A stretch of 27,429 nucleotides of DNA, taken from an uncultured Christensenellaceae bacterium (GTDB lineage Bacteria > Bacillota > Clostridia > Christensenellales > Borkfalkiaceae). The number at the start of each line of letters is the position of its first letter. Position 1 is the first letter of the stretch. The notes below the pieces were generated by a model that saw nothing but the letters and a program-made list of their open reading frames with translations, did not search any database and was not told where the DNA came from. The stretch spans positions 1 through 27,429 of the forward strand of contig CAJUOI010000007.1 in the NCBI GenBank assembly GCA_910588615.1, in the 5' to 3' direction. The translations under genes and the position numbers were made by a program. Shown here one piece after another: positions 13,619 to 21,544 of the stretch.

Positions 13619-15462
13619 TATGCTTGCGTTGACTTGTCGAAGAACGGGTCAGCGGTGCCGATATACGTTACCACGGCTTGAAAAGTAACCGTTTCTTTTA
13701 TGGTTTTGTATGTTTCGTAAACCGTCGGAAACCGCGTCGTCAATTCGTTGTACACCGTTGTGTCGGCAGTGGGGGCGGCGGAAAACGTTGTTTTGCCCTG
13801 ATTGGTTTTTACGATATCATTCGAAAAATTGTTGAAATATTTCGTTTGGATAAACAGCATGGGTACGGAGCTTTTCACTTTGCGGTAAACGATTTTCCCG
13901 TTATCGTCGGTTTCCCGTACGATGTACCAGACGTCCTTCATTTCGATATCGTATTCGCGCGTCTGCGTGAGCATGATTTTCTTTGTTTCCAATACGTTTT
14001 CGCTGCCGTTTACGTAAACGTAATCGAGGTTGACGGTGTTCTTGTCCTCGCCTTCGGCGTTGCTCTTTTTAACCGCTTTTACCGAGGTGATTCCAGTAAC
14101 CTTGTTCATCGGGAACCAAAGGGTGTCGAACGTGCCGACTTTCAGCGTTTCCTGTACCTCTCCGCCGATCATTTCGCCCGTTTGCGAGTCGTAAATTTCT
14201 TCGTAGCCGACAATGGGCAAATCGTCCGGTTCGCGCTTGTTCGACATGATCACCGTGCGCTCTTCGTCCGCATACAGAATGGCGCAAGTCTTTACCGCCG
14301 CGCTTTCCGCGCCGATAAATTCGTTCAGATAGCCTGTTACCGTGCCTTCGTTATCGCGGAGAAATTCGACTTGGCTGACAAATCCCGCGCCTGCAACCGT
14401 GCCCTTTAAAGCAAGTTTCATATGGTTAACGTTTGATTCATATTTCAGCGAGAATCCGTCCGTTACCTGGATTCTGCCGTAGCGTTCGCCCGTTTCGATA
14501 TTGGAAGTAAGCTCCACGGATACGGCGGAATTGCCCGCAAGGAGGGAGTACACCGTATCGGTTAAAACGATTTTTACCTTGAAGCCCGCCGCTTCGCCTT
14601 CGAATTGCCGATAGTTTGCGGGATTCGTGTTTAAAAAAGTCTGATAAACCGACGCGATCTTTTCGCCTGCGGCGTAAACTTTGTCGAAGGCGGCGAGCGC
14701 CGTTTCGGTGTGGTTAAGGAAGTCGTACAGTACATTCAGCTGTTTGCCGATTGCGCGCGGCTTGATTGAGCTCGTCTGCGTGAAATTCGTAAAATCGTAT
14801 TGCGGAAGCGCGGCGTACGCCATAGATTTTTCCTGCAAGCCTTCGGGAATAAACTCCCACGGGTCGGGGCGGGAAAGGACTGCGGTAAGAACGTCCTTTG
14901 CGGCAATTGCAATTTCCTGAATTGTATAAATTTCAAGCGTGGCGTGCAACGTGAGGGTTGCATAGTTTTTTCCGGACAATACAGCCGTTGCGTTATATGT
15001 ACCCGCTTTGGTTGCAGTGTTGTTCGTATAGCTTACGCTCACGCCTTCGGGCAAAGAACCTTCTACCGTAACGGTATGTTCTTTTCCCGTATATACGGCG
15101 CGCTTGTCGCGAAAGGTTACGCCCGTGATCGTAAGCGGATTTATCGTAAGCTTTGCGTTGAGCGTAAGCGTCTTGTAGCCCGTGCCGGAGAGGGTGGCGG
15201 TTGCGTTATACGTGCCTGCGTCGGTTCCCTTGTTGTTGGCGTAACTTACGCTTACGCCATCGGGAATGATGCCCGTAACGGTTACGGCGTGCTCTTGCCC
15301 GTCGAAATCGAAGTTTGCGTCGGAAAACGTGATTCCCGTAATTTCCGTTTCGGTAATTTCTTCCTGTCCGTTGTCGGGCGGGGTGTTCGGCGTCTTGTTG
15401 CAGGCGACGAGAGGCAGAGCCAACAGCATGGCTAACAGCAGTGCGGCAAAAATCTTTTTCAT
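13618..15462 (-). CDS. secreted lipoprotein with two tandem MBG-like domains
   Basis: This 614-residue protein starts with a lipoprotein signal (MKKIFAALLLAMLLALPL, lipobox LVAC with C21), so it should be lipid-anchored on the outer face of the membrane. A short Pro/Glu linker follows. Two 71-residue repeats occupy 41-111 and 112-181 (each TGxTFxD, GxEHxVTVxG, PxGVSVSYxNN, AGTYNATAxLSG); this is the MBG-type beta domain found in clostridial surface proteins. Residues about 190-614 form a large part I cannot assign, rich in Thr and aromatic residues. There is no sorting signal. AAGGAGA precedes the start. It lies 15 nt downstream of the XRE gene and shares its promoter. Its stop abuts the terminator. 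Confidence 0.85.
   Translation of the reverse strand: MKKIFAALLLAMLLALPLVACNKTPNTPPDNGQEEITETEITGITFSDANFDFDGQEHAVTVTGIIPDGVSVSYANNKGTDAGTYNATATLSGTGYKTLTLNAKLTINPLTITGVTFRDKRAVYTGKEHTVTVEGSLPEGVSVSYTNNTATKAGTYNATAVLSGKNYATLTLHATLEIYTIQEIAIAAKDVLTAVLSRPDPWEFIPEGLQEKSMAYAALPQYDFTNFTQTSSIKPRAIGKQLNVLYDFLNHTETALAAFDKVYAAGEKIASVYQTFLNTNPANYRQFEGEAAGFKVKIVLTDTVYSLLAGNSAVSVELTSNIETGERYGRIQVTDGFSLKYESNVNHMKLALKGTVAGAGFVSQVEFLRDNEGTVTGYLNEFIGAESAAVKTCAILYADEERTVIMSNKREPDDLPIVGYEEIYDSQTGEMIGGEVQETLKVGTFDTLWFPMNKVTGITSVKAVKKSNAEGEDKNTVNLDYVYVNGSENVLETKKIMLTQTREYDIEMKDVWYIVRETDDNGKIVYRKVKSSVPMLFIQTKYFNNFSNDIVKTNQGKTTFSAAPTADTTVYNELTTRFPTVYETYKTIKETVTFQAVVTYIGTADPFFDKSTQA
14920..15342 (-). repeat. tandem domain repeat inside the lipoprotein gene
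   Basis: Two adjacent units of about 213 and 210 bp (15130-15342 and 14920-15129) encode the 71-residue domains. The protein copies are highly alike (GVSVSYANN/GVSVSYTNN, AGTYNATATLSG/AGTYNATAVLSG), indicating duplication. Confidence 0.8.
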
Positions 15463-15477
15463 GGTTTTCTCCTTATT

Positions 15478-16347
15478 TTATTGTTTGATTGTTTTGCCCG
15501 TTCTGACCAGTGCGGGAATAAACGTGAACGGTGAAATCAGCATAGCTCCGATTGCGCAGACGAGCGCGGTAAATACAAAAAACAACAGTTTTAAAAACGC
15601 AAACAAAATTTTAGCGACAATCAAAAAGATGATTCCGTCTAAGTCGAGCGTGAAAATTACCCCCGGCATATCGGCAATCCATCCGCCTGCAAGGCAAACA
15701 GTTCTTACCGCGCCGCCCCAGAATAACTGCGATACAAACGTATATGTAAAGAGGGCAAGGCAAACCGTTCCACCGACGGAAAAAAGCACATCTGTTTGGG
15801 TAATACATAGGGGAACGACGCAGGCAATCAGCAATGCGCCCGTGATGACTGCGCTCCAAATCAATCCGCGGTTGCGCTTTCGCTTGCGGCTGTAATTTTC
15901 CGCTGCAAGTTTTTTCCGTTTTTCCTCTTCTTCGCGCGCATTCCTTTCCTGTTCCGCTTTTTGTGCTGCAAGGATCGCCTGTTTTTGCTTTTGCGCGCAG
16001 GCGTCGCATATCAGTTTTGAGTCGTCGTCTGCGTTATCGCCCTCGTACATTGCTTTACCGCAAACCGTGCAGACGCCGATGAGCTCCCGCGCGGGAGCGG
16101 CGGCTTCCGCGGGTTGTTGTGCGCGTGCGTTTTCGGAATCGGAGCTTGGCTCGTTGTCCTCTTCGAAATAGCTCAGCGGAACGCGGAACAGTTTGGCGAT
16201 TTTCGACATCGTTTCGAAGTCGGGGTGCGTTTCGTCGCGCTCCCATTTGGATACCGCCTGATATGTTACGTTCAGAGCGTCGCCGAGCTGCGCCTGCGTC
16301 ATATCGTTTTTCTTTCTGAGCGCCGCTATCTTTTCACCGTAATTCAT
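15478..16347 (-). CDS. membrane-bound XRE regulator with zinc ribbon and coiled coil
   Basis: A 289-residue protein in four parts. Residues 4-60 are an XRE helix-turn-helix (MTQAQLGDALNVTYQAVSKW). A Ser/Ala/Pro linker follows. Residues 93-117 form a four-cysteine zinc ribbon (CTVC ... CDAC). Residues about 118-150 are a Glu/Lys coiled coil, and from 162 there are about four membrane segments. The start has GGAGGG, and a consensus promoter lies upstream. It is the first gene of a two-gene unit with the lipoprotein and faces a small XRE gene across a 216-bp gap. It may pass an envelope signal to DNA, with the lipoprotein as its output or sensor (inference). Confidence 0.88.
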   Translation of the reverse strand: MNYGEKIAALRKKNDMTQAQLGDALNVTYQAVSKWERDETHPDFETMSKIAKLFRVPLSYFEEDNEPSSDSENARAQQPAEAAAPARELIGVCTVCGKAMYEGDNADDDSKLICDACAQKQKQAILAAQKAEQERNAREEEEKRKKLAAENYSRKRKRNRGLIWSAVITGALLIACVVPLCITQTDVLFSVGGTVCLALFTYTFVSQLFWGGAVRTVCLAGGWIADMPGVIFTLDLDGIIFLIVAKILFAFLKLLFFVFTALVCAIGAMLISPFTFIPALVRTGKTIKQ

Positions 16348-16373
16348 AAATTCCCTCCGTAGTTTATAAAAAA

Positions 16374-16402
16374 ATTATATCCGATTTTGCGGCTGATTTC
16401 AA
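16374..16402 (-). promoter_or_regulatory. sigma-A promoter of the XRE-lipoprotein unit
   Basis: On the minus strand TTGAAA (16397-16402), a 17-nt spacer and TATAAT (16374-16379). The AT-rich gap from here to 16548 shows no gene. Confidence 0.8.
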
Positions 16403-16548
16403 GAAAGTTTTCTAAACGATTCGTTGAATTTTTGTACGAATAATAGAATTGCGGATTTATTTAAAATTATTGTAACATAAAACCTTTTAAAACACAACTA
16501 AATCTTGCGTTTAGAACTCAATTGAACATTATTTTTTCTTGTTTAAGT

Positions 16549-16557
16549 TGTTATAAT
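16549..16557 (+). promoter_or_regulatory. extended -10 promoter
   Basis: TGTTATAAT (16549-16557) is a full extended -10. No good -35 lies at 17 nt; TTGAAC at 16522 is too far. The start codon at 16564 would be at or next to the transcription start. Confidence 0.6.
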
Positions 16558-16563
16558 AGGAGT

Positions 16564-16806
16564 ATGACGATGAGCGAGGCGGTTACAAAAAGGACGGAAG
16601 AATACCTTGCCGAACGAGGCTGGACGATTTACAGATTATCCCGTGAATCGCTTCTGCCCGTGTCCACGCTGCGCAATTTATACAGCGGTCATACGAAAAG
16701 CCCGACGCTTTCGGTCGTGTTTCGGATAGCCGAAACGTTCGGGGTCAGCGCGTCGGAATTTTTGAACAGCCCGTGCTTTTATCCGGAAAATCTTGAATTG
16801 GAATAA
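16564..16806 (+). CDS. small XRE-family helix-turn-helix protein
   Basis: An 80-residue protein (78 if ATG 16570 is used) made up almost only of a Cro/C1-type helix-turn-helix (YLAERGWTIYRLSRESLLPV, then LRNLYSGHTKSPTLSVVFRI and AETFGVSASEFLN). It has no sensor domain. AGGAG (16558-16562) is placed for ATG 16570, but the -10 box puts the start of the message near 16564, so ATG 16564 as a leaderless start is also possible. It is divergent from the membrane-bound XRE gene and has its own terminator. It may act on the shared intergenic region (inference). Confidence 0.85.
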   Translation: MTMSEAVTKRTEEYLAERGWTIYRLSRESLLPVSTLRNLYSGHTKSPTLSVVFRIAETFGVSASEFLNSPCFYPENLELE

Positions 16807-16811
16807 ATAAC

Positions 16812-16841
16812 CCCCTGCTTGCAAATAAGCAGGGGATTTTT
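16812..16841 (+). terminator. rho-independent terminator after small XRE gene
   Basis: CCCCTGCTT / AAGCAGGGG with a GCAAAT loop (16812-16835), then ATTTTTA. Confidence 0.92.
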
Positions 16842-16890
16842 AATTGGTGCGTCGTTTTTTTTGTTTTGGTTTGAACGTCATTCACTTGTG

Positions 16891-16963
16891 TCATTTCAAA
16901 CGAAGTGAAAAATCTTTTTGTACTGTGCGCAAAATATACGATTCTTCGCTTCGCTTCAATCCA
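16891..16963. repeat. imperfect inverted repeat, dispersed-repeat copy 3
   Basis: The left arm TCATTTCAAACGAAGTGAAA (16891-16910, continuing to 16914) and the right arm GATTCTTCGCTTCGCTTCAA (16940-16959, continuing to 16963) are reverse complements at roughly two thirds of positions, around a 25-nt loop. The right arm resembles copies near 162 and 3590. It lies 6 nt from the stop of the minus-strand ATPase gene and may act as its terminator-like hairpin. Confidence 0.55.
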
Positions 16964-16969
16964 TAAGGT

Positions 16970-19948
16970 TCAGTCTTTACTGTTCATCATGTCGCAGGCG
17001 CTGATCAGCGTGCTCGAAATGGGGAACGCGGTCAGGATAACGCAAATAACGTAGAGTATCTGCACGAATTCCATTTTGACCTCCGCCCAACCGCGGTACA
17101 CGAACGTTCCGAGTACGGGAATGCACAAAACCAGAATACACGCGCCGAGCGCAATCAGATAGGTAACGGCACGGAGCAGGTTGAACGGCTGCATGATACG
17201 GAAGAGCGTAACGAGTCCGCCGAACGTTACGGCAAGCATCATCAACGGGTTGATGAGTTGGGTGTCGTTGTAGGCGAAGTCGAGCGTGCCGAGCACCTGT
17301 CCGGGGGCGAAGCGGATCCCGAGATATACCGCCATAACGCAGAATATCAGCGTGAGGGCGGATGGAATAGATCGCGACAGCACGTATAGGATAAATTTTC
17401 CTTTTACACGGTTGGTGTTCGGTTGCAGCGAGATGATGAACGAGGGGAACGCCGCCACGAACATTTCGAAGAGCAGCATATTGTCCGTCGTAAAGAAATA
17501 CTGCCTGCCGATCGCAAAACAGATGATTGCGAGAATCGCCGTAAACAGCGTTTTCATAATATAGAGGGACGCGCTGTTTTTGATGTTGTTGATAACCCGT
17601 CTGCCCTCGTAAACGACGGAGGGAAGGTTGAGGAAGTTGTTGTCCATTAAGACGATGTGCGAAACGTTACGCGCGGCTTCGCTGCCAGACGCCACCGAAA
17701 TGGCGCAGTCGGCTTCCTTTAAAGCGAGAATATCGTTTACGCCGTCGCCCGTCATGGCAACGGTATTTCCCTGCTTTTTGATGGCGCGCACGAGAATCGC
17801 CTTTTGTTCGGGGGTAACGCGCCCGAACACCGTGTACTGTCCCGCAATGTTTTCCACTTCGATGTCGGTGAGCCCGTCGAGTGAAATGTACTGGTTTGCG
17901 TTCTTTACGCCTACTCTGCGCGCAACCTCCGAAACGGTTACGGGGTTGTCGCCCGAAATGATTTTGATGTCCACTTCGTTTTCGCGGAACCATTTGATCG
18001 TTTCGATTGCGTCCGAACGGATGTTGTCGGCAAGCGTAATGAGGGCGGCGGGGCGCAGAAGCGCGGGCACGCGGTCGCCGTTGATGGGCGCGGGGGAGTG
18101 CGCGATCACCAGAACGCGCAGCCCCGATTGCGCGTACTGCTTTACGATTTTTTCGATCTTCGGCGGCATGGGGCGCAGAACGAATTCGGGCGCGCCCATA
18201 ACGTACGTTCCCGCTTCGCCGAAGGTAACGGCGGAGAGCTTGCGCTTGCTCGAAAAGGGGAGCGTCGCCGTCGGTTGCAGCACGGTCGAATGACCGAAGC
18301 GGTTAAAGAGGGCGATCGAGGTCTGATTGTTGTCGTCAAGCGAAAGAAGCATACTCCCCATGATTTCGTCGAGCGAATAGTCGGTGAAGCTCGTAAGAAG
18401 CATACAGTCGTTTACCGTCATTCTGCCGTCGGTGATCGTGCCCGTCTTGTCGAGGCAAAGCACGTTGACGCGCGCGAGCATTTCGAGGGAATATAAGTCC
18501 TGCACGAGCGTCTGCTTTTTCGCAAGCCGTCTGACGCCGATCGCCATAGCGAGCGAAGTGAGAAGCAGTAAGCCCGAAGGGATCATACCGATGACGATCG
18601 AACCCGTGTACTGGATGGAAAGGGAGAGGTCTTTGCCCGTCTGGTTCCAGTTCGTCCAGAACATTGCCGCCGCAATCAGCGGGATCAGGATGCCGATGAC
18701 GCGGATAAACAGGCGGATGGAGTTGAGAATTTCCGACTTCGGGCGTTTGTACTTTTTCGCCTTGGAGGTGAGGTTGTTCAGATAGGTCGCTTTTCCCACC
18801 TTGTCGGCACGCACGCGGCAAGCGCCGCTCGAAACGTAGCTTCCTGCGTACAGAATATCTCCGGGAGCTTTTTTGATCGGAATGGATTCACCCGTCAAAA
18901 GCGATTCGTTGACTTCCGCGTTACCGTCGATGAGAATACAGTCGGCGGGAATCTGTTGTCCCGTTTCCAACAGCACGACGTCGTCGAGCACGATATCGCG
19001 GATGGGGATCTCCTTTTTTTCGCCGCCCCGCATTACGTTTACGGTGGAGGAGATCAGCACAGACAGCTTGTCGATCTGCTTCTTGGCAAGAATTTCCTGC
19101 ACGATTCCGATAATGAGGTTGACCCCGAATATTCCCACGAACAGAAACTGCGTAACGGGCGCGCCTGCAAGCGCAAGCGCCACCGCTACGAGCACGCAGA
19201 GCAGGTTGAAAACCGTGCAGAGATTGCCGAAGAAAATGGACTTGTAAGACTTGCTGTACTTTTTATTGACGTCGTTGAACAAAAATTGGTTAAACCGCTT
19301 GTCGACCTGTTCTTCCGTCAAGCCCTTGTCGGGTTCGGCTTCGAAGCGTTCGACTTCCGCACCGCTCGGAATGCTCTTTGCTTTGCGGAAGCGCTTCATC
19401 AGCTTTTTGCGCTCTTTTTTCGCGGCGTCCTGCGTCGTGCCGCGGTCGAACACGCGGTTGGAAAAACGGTTCGACGCCGCGCGGTTTTCCTTTTTGTCCT
19501 TGTCGTCCTCCGCATCCTTCTCGTCGTCGGAAATTTCCTTTGCCGCCGAGGCTGCCGCGGCTTCTTCCTTGACCTCCTCCGTTGCGTCGTCGGTTTCGGG
19601 TTTTTCGCGCTTGGGCGCGGTCTCCGCCTTGGGCGCAGGCGCGGGCTTTTTTGCCGCCTGTTTTTCCGCGGCGGGGTTCTCTGCAACGGGCTTTGCCTCG
19701 GGCGCTTTTTCCGCCTTACCCTCGGGCGCGGGATCAGACGCTTTCTCCGTTGCGGGAGTCTGCGGGTTTACCGCCGCCGGTTTGGAAGAGGCGGGCTTCG
19801 GCGTTCTCTTTTTTGGCGTTGGGCTTTTCGAAGTAACCGTTTTAATGGACACGGTTTGCTTTGCGTCCGGTTGCTTCGGATCGGATTTTTTTGCCGCGGG
19901 AACGGAGCGCGGTTCGTTCGGTTTCTTGCCGTCGTTTTCCGGTTTCAT
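16970..19948 (-). CDS. P-type cation-transporting ATPase with long disordered N-terminal extension
   Basis: A 992-residue ion pump. The catalytic core begins near residue 208 (GLTEEQVDKRFN). It has TGES (352-355) in the actuator domain, the phosphorylated aspartate D500 in DKTGT, the KG-A region near 586 (MGAPEFV), TGDGVND (733-739), and about ten membrane helices. The M4 motif reads IPSGL rather than PEGL. Overall it is most like the CtpE/Exp7 group of cation ATPases, for which Ca2+ uptake is described in mycobacteria (family knowledge; the ion here is not certain). Residues 1-200 are an Ala/Pro/Lys/Glu-rich tail with no fold, ending in a basic stretch (KKERKKLMKRFRKAK). AAAGGAG precedes the ATG, so the long form is the supported start. 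Confidence 0.92.
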   Translation of the reverse strand: MKPENDGKKPNEPRSVPAAKKSDPKQPDAKQTVSIKTVTSKSPTPKKRTPKPASSKPAAVNPQTPATEKASDPAPEGKAEKAPEAKPVAENPAAEKQAAKKPAPAPKAETAPKREKPETDDATEEVKEEAAAASAAKEISDDEKDAEDDKDKKENRAASNRFSNRVFDRGTTQDAAKKERKKLMKRFRKAKSIPSGAEVERFEAEPDKGLTEEQVDKRFNQFLFNDVNKKYSKSYKSIFFGNLCTVFNLLCVLVAVALALAGAPVTQFLFVGIFGVNLIIGIVQEILAKKQIDKLSVLISSTVNVMRGGEKKEIPIRDIVLDDVVLLETGQQIPADCILIDGNAEVNESLLTGESIPIKKAPGDILYAGSYVSSGACRVRADKVGKATYLNNLTSKAKKYKRPKSEILNSIRLFIRVIGILIPLIAAAMFWTNWNQTGKDLSLSIQYTGSIVIGMIPSGLLLLTSLAMAIGVRRLAKKQTLVQDLYSLEMLARVNVLCLDKTGTITDGRMTVNDCMLLTSFTDYSLDEIMGSMLLSLDDNNQTSIALFNRFGHSTVLQPTATLPFSSKRKLSAVTFGEAGTYVMGAPEFVLRPMPPKIEKIVKQYAQSGLRVLVIAHSPAPINGDRVPALLRPAALITLADNIRSDAIETIKWFRENEVDIKIISGDNPVTVSEVARRVGVKNANQYISLDGLTDIEVENIAGQYTVFGRVTPEQKAILVRAIKKQGNTVAMTGDGVNDILALKEADCAISVASGSEAARNVSHIVLMDNNFLNLPSVVYEGRRVINNIKNSASLYIMKTLFTAILAIICFAIGRQYFFTTDNMLLFEMFVAAFPSFIISLQPNTNRVKGKFILYVLSRSIPSALTLIFCVMAVYLGIRFAPGQVLGTLDFAYNDTQLINPLMMLAVTFGGLVTLFRIMQPFNLLRAVTYLIALGACILVLCIPVLGTFVYRGWAEVKMEFVQILYVICVILTAFPISSTLISACDMMNSKD

Positions 19949-20006
19949 ACGGTTTCTCCTTTACGATACCCCCACCATGTCCGCAGGGGAAGCGTTCTTA
20001 AGTACT

Positions 20007-20035
20007 ATTATAACGGATAAATTCGCGTTTGTCAA
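20007..20035 (-). promoter_or_regulatory. consensus sigma-A promoter of the P-type ATPase gene
   Basis: On the minus strand TTGACA (20030-20035), a 17-nt spacer and TATAAT (20007-20012). The 60-nt leader contains a small CCCC...GGGG hairpin (19965-19990) of unknown meaning. Confidence 0.88.
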
Positions 20036-20199
20036 AGGTTTGACGAAAGGGCGGTTATATTTCATAAAAAGCCCCCCCTTGCGGAAAGGGTTCGGTCAAC
20101 GTCTTTAAATCATACAGTTCTTGCAATAACTCCGCGCAGACGTAGTACGGGACGGGCGGTCAAACGGTTGCCTTTCTTTTTTTGCCCCGTTCGTTTTTC

Positions 20200-20228
20200 T
20201 TGCAATCGGTGAAAAAAAGGTGTATAAT
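20200..20228 (+). promoter_or_regulatory. sigma-A promoter of the serS cluster
   Basis: TTGCAA (20200-20205), a 17-nt spacer and TATAAT (20223-20228). No T-box leader is present; the leader is about 20 nt. Confidence 0.8.
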
Positions 20229-20254
20229 AAATGGAAACCGAAACGGAGGAACTT

Positions 20255-21544
20255 ATGATAGATATTGCTTTTCTTCGCGCGAATCCCGATGCGGTGCGCG
20301 AAAATATCAGAAAAAAATTTCAGGACGCGAAGCTCCCGCTCGTAGACGAAGCAATCGCGCTCGACGCAAAAAAACGCGCGCTGCAAACGGAGGGCGACGG
20401 TCTGCGCGCAAGCAGAAACGCGCTTTCCAAGCAGATCGGACTCTTGATGCGCGATAAAAAAATAAAAGAGGCGGAGGAAGCGAAGGCGCAGGTAAACGCC
20501 GACGCCAAGCGTCTTGGAGAAATCGAACAGGCGGAAGAGGAAATCGGCGCGAAGCTCAAAGAAGTGATGATGCGCATTCCCAATATCATTTCGCCCGAAA
20601 CGCCCGTCGGCAAGGATGATTCCGAAAACGTGGAAGGACAGCGTTTCCTCGAACCGAAGGTTCCCGATTTCGAAATTCCCTATCATCTCGATATTCTCGA
20701 AAAACTCGACGGCATCGACGTGGACAGCGCGCGGCGCACCAGCGGACAGGGCTTCTACTATCTCACGGGCGATATTGCGCGGCTGCATTCCGCCATTTTG
20801 ACCTACGCCCGCGACTTTATGATAGGCAAGGGCTTTACCTATTGCATTCCGCCCTATATGATCCGTTCCTCCGTGGTTACGGGTGTGATGAGCTTTGAAG
20901 AAATGGACGGTATGATGTACAAAATCGAAGGGGAGGATCTGTATTTGATCGGCACGAGCGAACACTCGATGATCGGCAGATTCATGGGGCAGACGGTGGA
21001 CGAAAGCAAGCTTCCCTTAACGCTTACCAGCTATTCGCCCTGCTTCCGTAAGGAGAAGGGGGCGCACGGCATCGAGGAGCGCGGTATTTACCGCATTCAC
21101 CAATTCGAGAAGCAGGAGATGATCGTCATCTGCAAGCCGGAGGACAGCGCGGCGTGGTACGAGAAAATGTGGAACTACACCGTGGAGCTCTTCGTATCCA
21201 TGCAGATCCCCGTGCGTACGCTTGAGTGCTGTTCCGGAGATCTGGCGGATCTCAAATACCGCAGCGTGGACGTGGAAGCGTGGAGTCCGCGCCAGAAAAA
21301 GTACTTCGAAGTGGGCTCGTGCTCGAACCTGACGGACGCGCAGGCGCGGCGGCTCGGCATCCGATACAAGGGCAAGAACGGCAGCGCGTTCGCGCACACG
21401 CTCAACAACACCGTCGTTGCGCCTCCGAGAATGCTGATCGCCTTTATCGAAAATCACCTTTGCGCCGACGGAAGCGTGGAAATTCCCGAAGTGCTTCGTC
21501 CTTACATGGGCGGGAAGTCGGTTATCAACGTAAGCAAAGCATGA
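20255..21544 (+). CDS. serS: seryl-tRNA synthetase
   Basis: A 429-residue class II synthetase that charges tRNA-Ser (and tRNA-Sec where present). It has the N-terminal long coiled-coil arm (about 25-105) that grips the tRNA, motif 2 (CFRKEKGAHGIEERGIYRIH) and motif 3 near the end (NNTVVAPPRMLIAFIENH). ATG 20255 (MIDIAFLRANPDAVREN) is chosen over an in-frame ATG at 20231 since ACGGAGG lies just before it and SerRS proteins start M-x-D-x-x-x-L-R. Its TGA overlaps the ATG of the exonuclease gene, so the two are coupled. Confidence 0.97.
   Translation: MIDIAFLRANPDAVRENIRKKFQDAKLPLVDEAIALDAKKRALQTEGDGLRASRNALSKQIGLLMRDKKIKEAEEAKAQVNADAKRLGEIEQAEEEIGAKLKEVMMRIPNIISPETPVGKDDSENVEGQRFLEPKVPDFEIPYHLDILEKLDGIDVDSARRTSGQGFYYLTGDIARLHSAILTYARDFMIGKGFTYCIPPYMIRSSVVTGVMSFEEMDGMMYKIEGEDLYLIGTSEHSMIGRFMGQTVDESKLPLTLTSYSPCFRKEKGAHGIEERGIYRIHQFEKQEMIVICKPEDSAAWYEKMWNYTVELFVSMQIPVRTLECCSGDLADLKYRSVDVEAWSPRQKKYFEVGSCSNLTDAQARRLGIRYKGKNGSAFAHTLNNTVVAPPRMLIAFIENHLCADGSVEIPEVLRPYMGGKSVINVSKA

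Noticed and set aside
14920..15342. CRISPR array or transposon repeat in the lipoprotein region
   Set aside because: The repeat unit is in frame, encodes a full beta domain and occurs only twice.
19399..19836. Long plus-strand frames opposite the ATPase N-terminal tail
   Set aside because: They are low-complexity mirror images of the Ala/Pro/Lys-rich tail and have no ribosome site or promoter.
20105..20965. 286-codon minus-strand frame opposite serS
   Set aside because: It lies across the serS promoter and N-terminal coding region and has no ribosome site or known motif.
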